DNA of 64,000 nucleotides from assembly GCF_014773275.1 (NCBI RefSeq), contig NZ_JACWMW010000008.1:1-64000 (forward strand), read 5' to 3'. The number at the start of each line of letters is the position of its first letter. Position 1 is the first letter of the stretch. This DNA is from Mucilaginibacter rigui. Its GTDB lineage: Bacteria > Bacteroidota > Bacteroidia > Sphingobacteriales > Sphingobacteriaceae. Below, one piece after another: positions 50,267-57,686 of the stretch. The translations under genes were made by a program, and so were the position numbers. The notes beneath the pieces were generated by a model. It saw only the letters and a list, made by a program, of their open reading frames with translations, was not told where the DNA came from and did not search any database.

Positions 50267-50809
50267 ATGAAAATACATGTTATGGGTGCCTCTTGCGCCG
50301 GCTCAACCACATTGGGCAGGGCGTTGGCGCAACATCTTAATTACACCTATTTTGATACCGACGAATACTTCTGGCTGCCATCTGCCGTGCCTTATACCAT
50401 AAAAAGAGAAACCGCTGATAGAATAGCAATGCTTAAAACCGATTTACTGGGTAAAACGGATGCTATAGTGGGCGGCTCGCTGGTAAGCTGGGGGAATGAA
50501 TGGCTTACGATGTTTGACCTGGTTGTATTTTTATATACCCCACATGATATAAGAATGGAGCGGCTGCACACCCGCGAGGTTGAACGCTATGGCGACCAGA
50601 TATTTACCGATCCATTCAGGGCCGATCAGTATAAAAAATTTACCGATTGGGCCAAAGGTTATGATGATAATACAACCAATGGCAGGAACCTTGCTGTGCA
50701 TCAGCTTTGGTTAAGCAAAGTAAATTGCCCGGTTCTTAAAATTGAAGGCGATACCACAGTTGCTGAAAGGATAGATCTGATCATGGATAAGCTGCAAAGC
50801 ATTAAATAG
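50267..50809 (+). CDS. P-loop kinase-like protein with altered Walker A
   Basis: This 180-residue protein resembles adenylate/shikimate-type small kinases: a P-loop at the N-terminus (GASCAGSTTLGRAL, 7-20), an acidic pair after strand 2 (YFDTDEYFW), and LVVFLYTPHDIRMERLHTRE as the arginine-rich lid region. The invariant Walker A lysine (GxxxxGK[ST]) is replaced: G7-A-S-C-A-G12-S13-T14. A subgroup of P-loop proteins with GSGTTT/S in this place exists, so it is a family trait rather than a defect. The substrate is unknown. It must have its own promoter, since a terminator sits just before it. Confidence 0.75.
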   Translation: MKIHVMGASCAGSTTLGRALAQHLNYTYFDTDEYFWLPSAVPYTIKRETADRIAMLKTDLLGKTDAIVGGSLVSWGNEWLTMFDLVVFLYTPHDIRMERLHTREVERYGDQIFTDPFRADQYKKFTDWAKGYDDNTTNGRNLAVHQLWLSKVNCPVLKIEGDTTVAERIDLIMDKLQSIK

Positions 50810-50949
50810 TTGCTGCCGCAAACTTTCAACTCGTGGAGTAGCGTGGCTTCAGCTTTCAGTTGAAAAAAAACGTAATATTAAAACAAACCAGCGTTGCTGC
50901 TAAAACAGCTGTATTTTTTTATTTAATTTTAGTGTGTAACCCGCCATAA

Positions 50950-52125
50950 ATGAAACATATTGCCTTATTGTGCTGCTTATTATCCGCCTGTACTTTTACC
51001 CGCTCACAATCAATCTCATTAAACCAGGGAGGACCCGCAACAAGTAAATACTACACCCAACTACCTTATGAAATGGTTAATGGTAAAATGTTTGTGCAGG
51101 TTGAAATTAAGGGCAAACTACATAAGTTTTTGTTTGATACCGGGGCGCCTGTTGCACTAAGTAAAAAACTGATAACCGAGTTACAGTTAACCGAAATTCA
51201 CCAGGGCCACTTAACAGATGTAAACGGCACGGTTAGCAACGCTGCTACAGTACAGATAGACAGTATAAAACTTGGCGATGTAACCTTTACCGGCATCCCG
51301 GCCATTACACTGTTCCCCGACTGGTACAACTGTTGGAATATTGACGGTGTTATTGGCAGTAACATACTGCGCCAGTCGGTAGTGAAACTAATGAGCGACA
51401 AGCACCTCATCATTATTACCGACCAGCCCGATAAACTCGCGCTCAACAAAAAACACAGCGTACCGCTCATTACCAATGCCAATAAAAACCAGCAAAGCGA
51501 CCCGCAAATAAAAATATTGTTAAACAATAAGGTTAGCTTAACCCTTGGTTTTGATACCGGCGACAACGCCTTTTTAAGGTTTACCGACGACCTGATGCAG
51601 CAACTGGCTAAATATAATTCTTACGAAATAGTATCAAAAGGGTTTGGCGCTACCACTATTGGCGAAAACGGCTTGCAGCCAGGTGCCGAAAAATATTTGT
51701 TAAAAATCCCCTTTATTAATATTGGCAGCGCACGTTTTGATAATTTGGTTACCGAAACTAATAAAGGCGGCATCCCCGGCATTGGCACCAAACTGCTTGA
51801 TTACGGCGATGTAACGCTCGACTTCATCAACGGAAAGTTTTACTTCGATGCCAAAAACGACGCGAATGCGCCAGATAATAAGCAATGGCCTTTTCAGCCA
51901 ACTTTTGCTGATGGCAAACTGGTTATTGGTGTGGTTTGGCAAAAAGGCATGGATAAAGTTAAACACGGCGAACAGATCATGGCTGTTGACGGTAAAGACC
52001 TATCGAATTTAACGCTTTGCCAACTGATGGATAATGGCCCCATACTTGGCGACAAACAAAGCGCGGTAATAACGCTTAAAGCACCCGACGGACAGGAGCA
52101 AAAGCTAAAAATTGATAAAGAGTAG
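50950..52125 (+). CDS. Retropepsin-like aspartyl protease lipoprotein with PDZ domain
   Basis: This 391-residue protein has a probable lipobox (LLSAC, C14). Two pepsin-like halves are each marked by a DTG triad: D63-T-G in FLFDTGAPVAL and D202-T-G in LGFDTGDNAF. That gives a complete aspartyl active site within one chain. The C-terminal 70 residues (VVWQKGMDKVKHGEQIMAVDGKDLSNL...) form a PDZ-like domain. It is probably located in the periplasm or outer membrane; the substrate is unknown. The next gene follows after 41 bp. Confidence 0.82.
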   Translation: MKHIALLCCLLSACTFTRSQSISLNQGGPATSKYYTQLPYEMVNGKMFVQVEIKGKLHKFLFDTGAPVALSKKLITELQLTEIHQGHLTDVNGTVSNAATVQIDSIKLGDVTFTGIPAITLFPDWYNCWNIDGVIGSNILRQSVVKLMSDKHLIIITDQPDKLALNKKHSVPLITNANKNQQSDPQIKILLNNKVSLTLGFDTGDNAFLRFTDDLMQQLAKYNSYEIVSKGFGATTIGENGLQPGAEKYLLKIPFINIGSARFDNLVTETNKGGIPGIGTKLLDYGDVTLDFINGKFYFDAKNDANAPDNKQWPFQPTFADGKLVIGVVWQKGMDKVKHGEQIMAVDGKDLSNLTLCQLMDNGPILGDKQSAVITLKAPDGQEQKLKIDKE

Positions 52126-52166
52126 CGCATTATTTTTTAAGTATAATTGTTTATTATCTTGCACAG

Positions 52167-53429
52167 ATGAAAAAATCAGCATGCCTTTTTATTGTTTGTT
52201 TTTTAGCTGGTATAACTTGTTTTGCCCAAACCCTGCCGTTTGATAACAGCGTTTACCGGCACGAGATAAAAAGCGTGGAATTTTTTAATTCAAAAAAACA
52301 GGCATCTTTCCCCGTAATTGATCTGGGCAGCGGCGAAACGGTAACACTGGGTTTTGACGACCTGAGCGGCGGCAGCCGTACTTTTAATTACACCATTCAG
52401 CATTGTGATGCCACCTGGAAGCCATCAAACCTGTCGCCTGCCGAATACCTGGAAAGCTTTACCGACGACCGCATTAACGATTACTATTACTCATCGGCAA
52501 CGTTCCAAAAATATACGCATTACGAGGTTAAGATCCCTAACCGTAATATCATCCCCAAAATATCAGGCAACTACATCCTGAAGGTTTATGAAGATAGCGA
52601 CCCTACAAAACTGGTACTAACCCGCAGGCTTTACATAGTTGGCAAGCGGGTATCGGTAAGTGCCAATATCATCACATCAAACAACGTAGCAGCAAGGCGC
52701 ACCAACCAAAAGGTAAACTTCACTATTGATTATACCGGCCTGCCTGTTCAAAACCCTAATACCGATATCCGTGCTTTTTTGATGCAGAATGCCCGGCCCG
52801 AAACCGGCATCATGAACAATAAGCCAACCTACATCCGCGGTACGCAACTGGTGTATAACGATGTAAACATCAACGATTTTGCCGGCCGTAACGAGTTCAG
52901 GCATTTTGATACCCGCACACTCAAATTAAACTCTGAGCGAATAGCCAAAATATACAAAGACACTGCCAATACCGTTATGCTGCTTGGCGACCCAAACCGT
53001 AACCTGCCCAATTATACTTTGTTGTATGATCTTGATGGTAAGTTTTACATCCTTAACCAGGATGGCAGCGACCCACGCCGTGATGCCGATTACGCGCACA
53101 TGTATTTTAGCCTGGCATCCAATAAATCTGAAGCGGATGGCACCCCATATATTGTTGGCCAGTTTAATGATTATAAGCTGGATAATAACAGCAGGCTAAC
53201 TTTTGATAGCCGCGGCCGCTGGTATACCAACCTGCTGCTTAAACAGGGCGTATACGATTACCAGTACATTTGGGTAAGCAACGCCTCCAAACAGCCCGAT
53301 GATATCATTTTAGAGGGCAATTACTTTGAAACCGAGAACGAATACCAACTGTTGGTTTATTACCGCCAGGTTGGCTCGCGATATGAGCAATTGGTGGGTT
53401 ACAACCTTTTAAGCTCGGCCAAACAATAA
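52167..53429 (+). CDS. DUF5103 / type IX secretion Plug-like protein
   Basis: This 420-residue protein has a signal peptide (MKKSACLFIVCFLAGITCFAQ). Its first part, about 25-150, is a beta-sandwich with VYRHEIKSVEFFNSKKQASFPVIDL and FNYTIQHCDATWKPSNLSPAEYLESF. The second part contains GQFNDYKLDNNSRLTFDS...YTNLLLKQGVYDYQYIW. This matches DUF5103, the domain family to which the T9SS Plug protein belongs. Plug closes the periplasmic side of the SprA translocon. Whether this copy is the T9SS Plug or a paralogue cannot be told here; no other T9SS channel genes are in the window. Confidence 0.82.
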   Translation: MKKSACLFIVCFLAGITCFAQTLPFDNSVYRHEIKSVEFFNSKKQASFPVIDLGSGETVTLGFDDLSGGSRTFNYTIQHCDATWKPSNLSPAEYLESFTDDRINDYYYSSATFQKYTHYEVKIPNRNIIPKISGNYILKVYEDSDPTKLVLTRRLYIVGKRVSVSANIITSNNVAARRTNQKVNFTIDYTGLPVQNPNTDIRAFLMQNARPETGIMNNKPTYIRGTQLVYNDVNINDFAGRNEFRHFDTRTLKLNSERIAKIYKDTANTVMLLGDPNRNLPNYTLLYDLDGKFYILNQDGSDPRRDADYAHMYFSLASNKSEADGTPYIVGQFNDYKLDNNSRLTFDSRGRWYTNLLLKQGVYDYQYIWVSNASKQPDDIILEGNYFETENEYQLLVYYRQVGSRYEQLVGYNLLSSAKQ

Positions 53430-53473
53430 TTTGTAACAAGCTAACAGCACCATCATCTAATTGATTTAAAAAC

Positions 53474-53611
53474 ATGAGCAGAACAGCAAAAAAAATATCG
53501 ACAGCAGCTATTATAGCTATTACCTTTTTGGCCTACCAGTTTGGTAAAGATATTATGAAAATTGGTATTAAAGACGGCAAGGCTACAAAAATGGCCATGG
53601 CTAAGAAATAG
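53474..53611 (+). CDS. Small membrane protein, 45 residues, unknown function
   Basis: The complete frame MSRTAKKISTAAIIAITFLA...KMAMAKK has one hydrophobic helix (TAAIIAITFLAYQFG) between basic ends. Its codon pattern resembles its neighbours. It lies 44 bp after the Plug-like gene, on the same strand, and could be its cotranscribed partner. It shows no known motif. Confidence 0.5.
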   Translation: MSRTAKKISTAAIIAITFLAYQFGKDIMKIGIKDGKATKMAMAKK

Positions 53612-53624
53612 TTTTAGGTCGTAA

Positions 53625-53786
53625 GGAGGCTCCGCAGGAGCCAACACGTCATTACCTTCCTTTTTATAAACAGGGCATTCCTACGGAATGAACTCTGCAT
53701 TTATGGGTGGCCAAAACCGCTCCGGAGGAGCATCCTATTTATAGAAAACACGATCCATACTTACCGGCTCCATAGGAGCATCCTAC
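53625..53786. repeat. Family D palindrome cluster, second location
   Basis: GGAGGCTCC-gca-GGAGCC (53625-53642), GCATTCC-tac-GGAATG (about 53673-53690), GCTCC-ggagGAGC (53719-53731) with TTTATAGAAAACACG, and GGCTCC-ata-GGAGCATCC (53765-53782). It has the same word set as 45396-45767, without a transposase gene next to it. Confidence 0.8.
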
Positions 53787-53818
53787 TTCACACGTACAAA
53801 ACGTTTGTATACAGGCTT

Positions 53819-53854
53819 TTTGAGGCGATACTTTCCCCTTAAAGTTTATCTTTG
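53819..53854 (+). promoter_or_regulatory. Promoter of the thioesterase gene, box ends 4 bp before ATG
   Basis: TTTG (53819-53822) and TATCTTTG (53847-53854) are spaced 24 bp, slightly long. The -7 box is an exact TAnnTTTG match and ends only 4 bp before the ATG at 53859, implying a leaderless transcript. Confidence 0.5.
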
Positions 53855-53858
53855 CAGC

Positions 53859-54380
53859 ATGAAAGGAAAATCGCCCCAGGAATCATTTACTATTATGAAC
53901 GAACTGGTATTACCCAATGATACCAATACCCTTAATAATTTAATGGGGGGCCGTTTACTGCACTGGATGGATATTGCAGCCGCGATATCGGCACAAAAGC
54001 ATTGCAACCGCATTGTGGTAACCGCATCTGTAGATAACGTATCCTTTCAGCACCCTATAAAACTGGGTGATGTAATTACCATCGAAGCCAAAGTATCACG
54101 CGCTTTTACTACCTCTGTTGAGGTTAGGCTTGATGTATATGCCCAAAACATACCATCGGGCACCAAGGTAAAAAGCAACGAGGCCTATTACACCTTTGTA
54201 GCTTTAGACCAAAACGGACGCACTATCCCCGTGCCCCCAATGCTACCCGAAACCGACCAGGAAATTGAGCTTTATGAAGGTGCATTGCGCCGCCGCCAAT
54301 TAAGGTTGATACTGGGCGGTAAAATGAAACCCAATGATGCTACCGAACTAAAAGCATTATTTTTTGGCGAAGAGAAATAA
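53859..54380 (+). CDS. Acyl-CoA thioesterase (hot-dog fold)
   Basis: This 173-residue protein has the YciA/BACH-type hot-dog pattern: the central helix NTLNNLMGGRLLHWMDIAAAISAQKH, then VTASVDNVSFQHPIKLGDVITIEAKVSRAFTTSVEV. Asn/Asp in the MGG..L.WMD segment is the usual catalytic region. It should hydrolyse acyl-CoA to free acid and CoA. The frame extends to 53805, but the promoter lies in that extension and ATG 53859 begins the conserved part. Confidence 0.9.
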   Translation: MKGKSPQESFTIMNELVLPNDTNTLNNLMGGRLLHWMDIAAAISAQKHCNRIVVTASVDNVSFQHPIKLGDVITIEAKVSRAFTTSVEVRLDVYAQNIPSGTKVKSNEAYYTFVALDQNGRTIPVPPMLPETDQEIELYEGALRRRQLRLILGGKMKPNDATELKALFFGEEK

Positions 54381-54400
54381 CTCTTCTTTCAATAAAATTT

Positions 54401-54502
54401 GAGTTAACCACAGAGTACACAAAGGACGGAAACCACAGAGAGCACAGAAGTTTAAAGCCCTGTGCTCTCTGTGTAAATCTCTGCGTCCTCTGTGATTAAC
54501 TC
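54401..54502. repeat. Family G palindrome between convergent genes
   Basis: GAGTTAACCACAGAG...CTCTGTGATTAACTC are the outer arms, and ACAGAGAGCACAG / CTGTGCTCTCTGT form an inner stem. It fills the gap between the thioesterase and EVE genes, which converge, and could terminate both. A half copy is at 20116. Confidence 0.85.
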
Positions 54503-54507
54503 ACAAA

Positions 54508-54915
54508 CTATTCAGCCGCCAGTTCTAATATCCTGTCAAACTCCTCGCGTTTTAATGCCATTACCGAAAGGCGGCCCTGCCTAACCAGCCCTATATCTTT
54601 CAGGCGGTCATCGGCTTTTATTTGCTCAAGGCTTATGGGCTTTTTCAGGCTTTCTACAGGTTCAAGGTCAACCACTACCCAGTTGGGGTCTTCGGTGGTA
54701 GGGTCCTGGTAAAATTCTTTTACAACACGGGCTATGCCAACTATTTCTTTACCCTCGTTGCTGTGGTACCACATCACCAGGTCGCCGGTTTTCATCAGCT
54801 TTAGGTTATTGCGAGCCTGGTAGTTACGTACGCCATCCCAAAAGGTACGGCCTTCTTTGTTAAATTTTTCCCAGCTATATTTTACAGGCTCTGACTTTAC
54901 TAACCAATGATTCAT
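54508..54915 (-). CDS. EVE domain protein
   Basis: From the ATG at 54915 (MNHWLVKSEPVKYSW) the product is 135 residues. It has the PUA-like EVE domain: FWDGVRNYQARNNLKLMKTGDLVMWYHSN, then GIARVVKEFYQDPT and WVVVDLEPVESL. EVE domains are thought to read modified bases in DNA or RNA. The bacterial stand-alone form is widespread and its target is unknown. The frame extends to 54957, but the short upstream part is not conserved in the family. It is a single gene, divergent from the PAS sensor gene. Confidence 0.9.
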   Translation of the reverse strand: MNHWLVKSEPVKYSWEKFNKEGRTFWDGVRNYQARNNLKLMKTGDLVMWYHSNEGKEIVGIARVVKEFYQDPTTEDPNWVVVDLEPVESLKKPISLEQIKADDRLKDIGLVRQGRLSVMALKREEFDRILELAAE

Positions 54916-55021
54916 AGAATGTATGCTTAAATAGTGCCGCAAATTAGGAATTATCAACGAAATACAGACAAGGCAACAAGAGTTTAAAAATGCGTTTTCC
55001 TAAAACGAAAATATCTAATTT

Positions 55022-56047
55022 ATGGCTAATCTTAACATCATATTATATATAATTGTATCATCAACATTTGTACCCGAAAAACAACTTATGCCTTTACATA
55101 TCAGTAATGATGATGCAAGCTTTATTGTGCTATTTCACAACAACCCCAACCCAATGTGGATTGTTGAAGTGGACACCCTGCAATTTAAAGAAGTAAATGA
55201 GGCAGCAATAAAACATTACGGTTACAGCCGCGATGAGTTTCTGAACAAAATAAAGCTCTCCAACATCCGCCCGGTACACGAGCAACAGGAGATGCTTAAC
55301 CTTATTAAACGGATAAAGCACAGCCAAACCATTAAAAAAGAACTTACTCACATCAAAAAAAATGGCAGGTCTATCCATGTAAATATTACTTCATATAATG
55401 TTGTGTTTAATGGCTTCTATTGCCGCATGGTCATCATTCATGATATTACGCAGCAGAAGCAAAAAGATGCTAAGCTTGTTGAAGCCCTTGACAGGATAAA
55501 CGAAACGCTGGAGAGTATTACGGATGGTTTTATAACACTCGATCGTAAATTGCGGGTAACCTATTGGAATAAAGAGGCGGCGCGGATATTATCTATAAAT
55601 AAACAAACCATATTGCACAAAAAGCTTTGGGAGCTATACCCCTACTACCGCGAACTAAATGTTTTTAAGCAATTAAAATACGCGTTAGAGCATAAAGAGA
55701 CTGTAAAATTTGAGGAGCAAATTACCCAGTTAAAAAAATGGGTTTGCTTTACCGTTTACCCGGGCGCCGATGGGCTTGCGGTATATTTTCAGGATATTAC
55801 CAGCCAAAAACATGGCGAGGAGCAGATTAACCTGAAGAACGAGAGCCTTGACCAAATAGCCTATATCAATTCGCATATTATACGTAAGCCATTGGCTAAC
55901 ATTTTAGGGATCATTAACTCGTTGGACGGTTTACCTTGTGATGCAGAATATTTGGAGCAGCCAATAAAAATGCTGAAACAAAGCGCGACGGAACTGGATA
56001 ACCGAATACAAGAGATAAATACCCGGGTAGAGAAAACGCTGAGGTAG
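55022..56047 (+). CDS. PAS-PAS sensor with a DHp-like helix but no kinase ATPase domain
   Basis: This 341-residue protein has two PAS domains: about 25-145 (FHNNPNPMWIVEVDTLQFKEVNEAAIKHYGYSRDEF) and about 155-262 (ESITDGFITLDRKLRVTYWNKEAARIL). A helical segment with H285 in SHIIRKPLANILGII follows. This resembles the first DHp helix of HisKA kinases, but the protein ends after the second helix without any HATPase_c domain. It may act as a signalling adaptor or phosphotransfer partner, or be a truncated kinase. Downstream sequence holds no in-frame ATPase remnant, since holA begins at once on the other strand. The second Met (55088) is an alternative start. Confidence 0.8.
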   Translation: MANLNIILYIIVSSTFVPEKQLMPLHISNDDASFIVLFHNNPNPMWIVEVDTLQFKEVNEAAIKHYGYSRDEFLNKIKLSNIRPVHEQQEMLNLIKRIKHSQTIKKELTHIKKNGRSIHVNITSYNVVFNGFYCRMVIIHDITQQKQKDAKLVEALDRINETLESITDGFITLDRKLRVTYWNKEAARILSINKQTILHKKLWELYPYYRELNVFKQLKYALEHKETVKFEEQITQLKKWVCFTVYPGADGLAVYFQDITSQKHGEEQINLKNESLDQIAYINSHIIRKPLANILGIINSLDGLPCDAEYLEQPIKMLKQSATELDNRIQEINTRVEKTLR

Positions 56048-56062
56048 CATGAAGCAAACTCC

Positions 56063-57088
56063 TTAATGGAGTATCTTAAACATCAACTCCTTCATCAAAC
56101 CACCGTGGTCGGTGTTTGACTCTACCCCCTTGCTTTTAAGGTCGTACTCGCGCAGATAACTAATTACCTGGAAGGTTTTTCCTAAATTATAACCACGCGC
56201 GGCCTGTTCATAATCCTTTAAAAAATACGGGCTAACGCCAAGCTCTCTCGCCAGGTTTTGCGGGGTTTTGTCTTTCACGTAATGATAGGCAAGCACCTTG
56301 CTGAAAAAGTTGTTCAGGTTACCTAAAACAAGCACTATGGGGTTGGCTTTGGGGTTAGCCTCAAAATAATTCACTATCTGATTAACCTTGTATGCATCTT
56401 TTTTGGTGATAGCAGCCTGCAGTTCAAAAACATTGTATTCTTTACTGATGCCTATGTTATCCTGTATCAGCTGAAGGGTAATCTCCTGCCCGGCGCTGAT
56501 GTTTAGCATCAGCTTATCCAGTTCGTTGGCTATTTTTGACAGATCGTTGCCCAGGTACTCAGATAACATTGCGGCAGCCTGCGGGCTTATCTTATATTTT
56601 TTATCGGCTACGTACCCTTCTATCCAACCGGGGATCTTGCTATCATACAAAGCCGCCGATTCAAATATCAACCCGTTTTTTTCAATAGCCTTATAAGTTT
56701 TTTTGCGTTTATCAAACTTGCCGTATTTATAGCAAAAAACCAGTATGGTACTTTGCAGCGGGTTTTCCAGGTAGCTTAATATGGGGTTGATGTTTTTTTT
56801 ATCGTCATCATCCCGCCCCCACTTCATATCCTGCGCTTCTTTTACCATTACCACCTGGTAATCGCTCATCATAGGGTAACGTTTTGAGGCGTTTATAGCT
56901 GTCATCACATCAGTATCCTTACCGTATAGTATTGTTTGGTTAAACCCTTTCTCGGCGTCAGATAAAAGGTTATGCTCAATGTAATCGCTTATCAGGTCGA
57001 TATAGTAAGGCTCCTCGCCATGCAGCAGGTATATGGGTTTATACTTGCGGTTCTTAAGATCTTTTATTATATCAGGAGCAGTAGCCAT
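56063..57088 (-). CDS. holA: DNA polymerase III delta subunit
   Basis: This 341-residue clamp-loader subunit has the HolA pattern: YLLHGEEPYYIDLISDYIE at the start, KRYPMMSDYQVVMVKEAQDMK, the SEYLGNDLSKIANELDKL helix, and the C-terminal collar domain with NLNNFFSKVLAYHYVKDKTPQNLARELGVSPYFLKDYEQAARGY. It opens the DnaN ring during clamp loading. Upstream, between this gene and the divergent HsdR-N gene, the 57100-57215 stretch carries an inverted repeat AAAAAGTCAAAAA / TTTTTGACTTTTT. Confidence 0.93.
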   Translation of the reverse strand: MATAPDIIKDLKNRKYKPIYLLHGEEPYYIDLISDYIEHNLLSDAEKGFNQTILYGKDTDVMTAINASKRYPMMSDYQVVMVKEAQDMKWGRDDDDKKNINPILSYLENPLQSTILVFCYKYGKFDKRKKTYKAIEKNGLIFESAALYDSKIPGWIEGYVADKKYKISPQAAAMLSEYLGNDLSKIANELDKLMLNISAGQEITLQLIQDNIGISKEYNVFELQAAITKKDAYKVNQIVNYFEANPKANPIVLVLGNLNNFFSKVLAYHYVKDKTPQNLARELGVSPYFLKDYEQAARGYNLGKTFQVISYLREYDLKSKGVESNTDHGGLMKELMFKILH

Positions 57089-57224
57089 GGGTTAAGCCAA
57101 AAGTAAAAAGTAAAAAGTCAAAAACCTTATTTTGTAGAATATAAAGTAATAAACATGCATTGTTGAAAGAGCATTTTTGATTTTTGACTTTTTAATTTTG
57201 AATTTAAATTACTTTTGAATTTGC

Positions 57225-57683
57225 ATGGACTTACTACTTCCGCTTAATTTACCGCCATACCCTTTTAAACTGACCGAACAAAACGGACAGCTTACTGTAT
57301 TTGATGAACTGCGAAAAAAAAACATCATTATTACCCCCGAGGAATGGGTGCGCCAGCATTTTGTGCAATACCTTATTGGCCATAAGCAATACCCAAAAGC
57401 ATTAATTAAATTAGAAGGGGGGTTGAAGCTGCACGGCATGGCCAAACGTACCGATATAGTGGTGTTCAATTCGGCGGGCCAGCGCATTTTGCTGGTGGAG
57501 TGTAAAGCCCCATCTGTTGCCATTACACAAGCTACTTTCGATCAGGCGGCTCGTTACAATATGGTTCATAAGGTGCAGCTAATGGCAGTAAGCAACGGCT
57601 TGCAGCATTATTACTGCAGCATAGACCATGCAACAGCGAGTTATAAATTTATAGAGGAATTACCGGGATACAGGGAGCTTTAG
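57225..57683 (+). CDS. Stand-alone HsdR N-terminal (PD-(D/E)xK-like) domain protein
   Basis: This 152-residue protein matches the HSDR_N_2 domain: WVRQHFVQYLIGHKQYPKALIKLEGGL, then the nuclease-type core RTDIVVFNSAGQRILLVECKAP, where Asp and the E-x-K give a PD-(D/E)xK layout. There is no helicase part and no hsdM/hsdS nearby, so it is not a type I restriction system. The same short protein is commonly found near holA in Bacteroidota, which suggests a housekeeping DNA role; this is inference. It is convergent with the hybrid kinase gene (gap 3 bp). Confidence 0.82.
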   Translation: MDLLLPLNLPPYPFKLTEQNGQLTVFDELRKKNIIITPEEWVRQHFVQYLIGHKQYPKALIKLEGGLKLHGMAKRTDIVVFNSAGQRILLVECKAPSVAITQATFDQAARYNMVHKVQLMAVSNGLQHYYCSIDHATASYKFIEELPGYREL

Positions 57684-57686
57684 CTA

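Noticed and set aside
57225..57683. Part of a type I restriction-modification system
   Set aside because: Only the HsdR N-terminal domain is present, with no helicase domain, hsdM or hsdS in the flanks.
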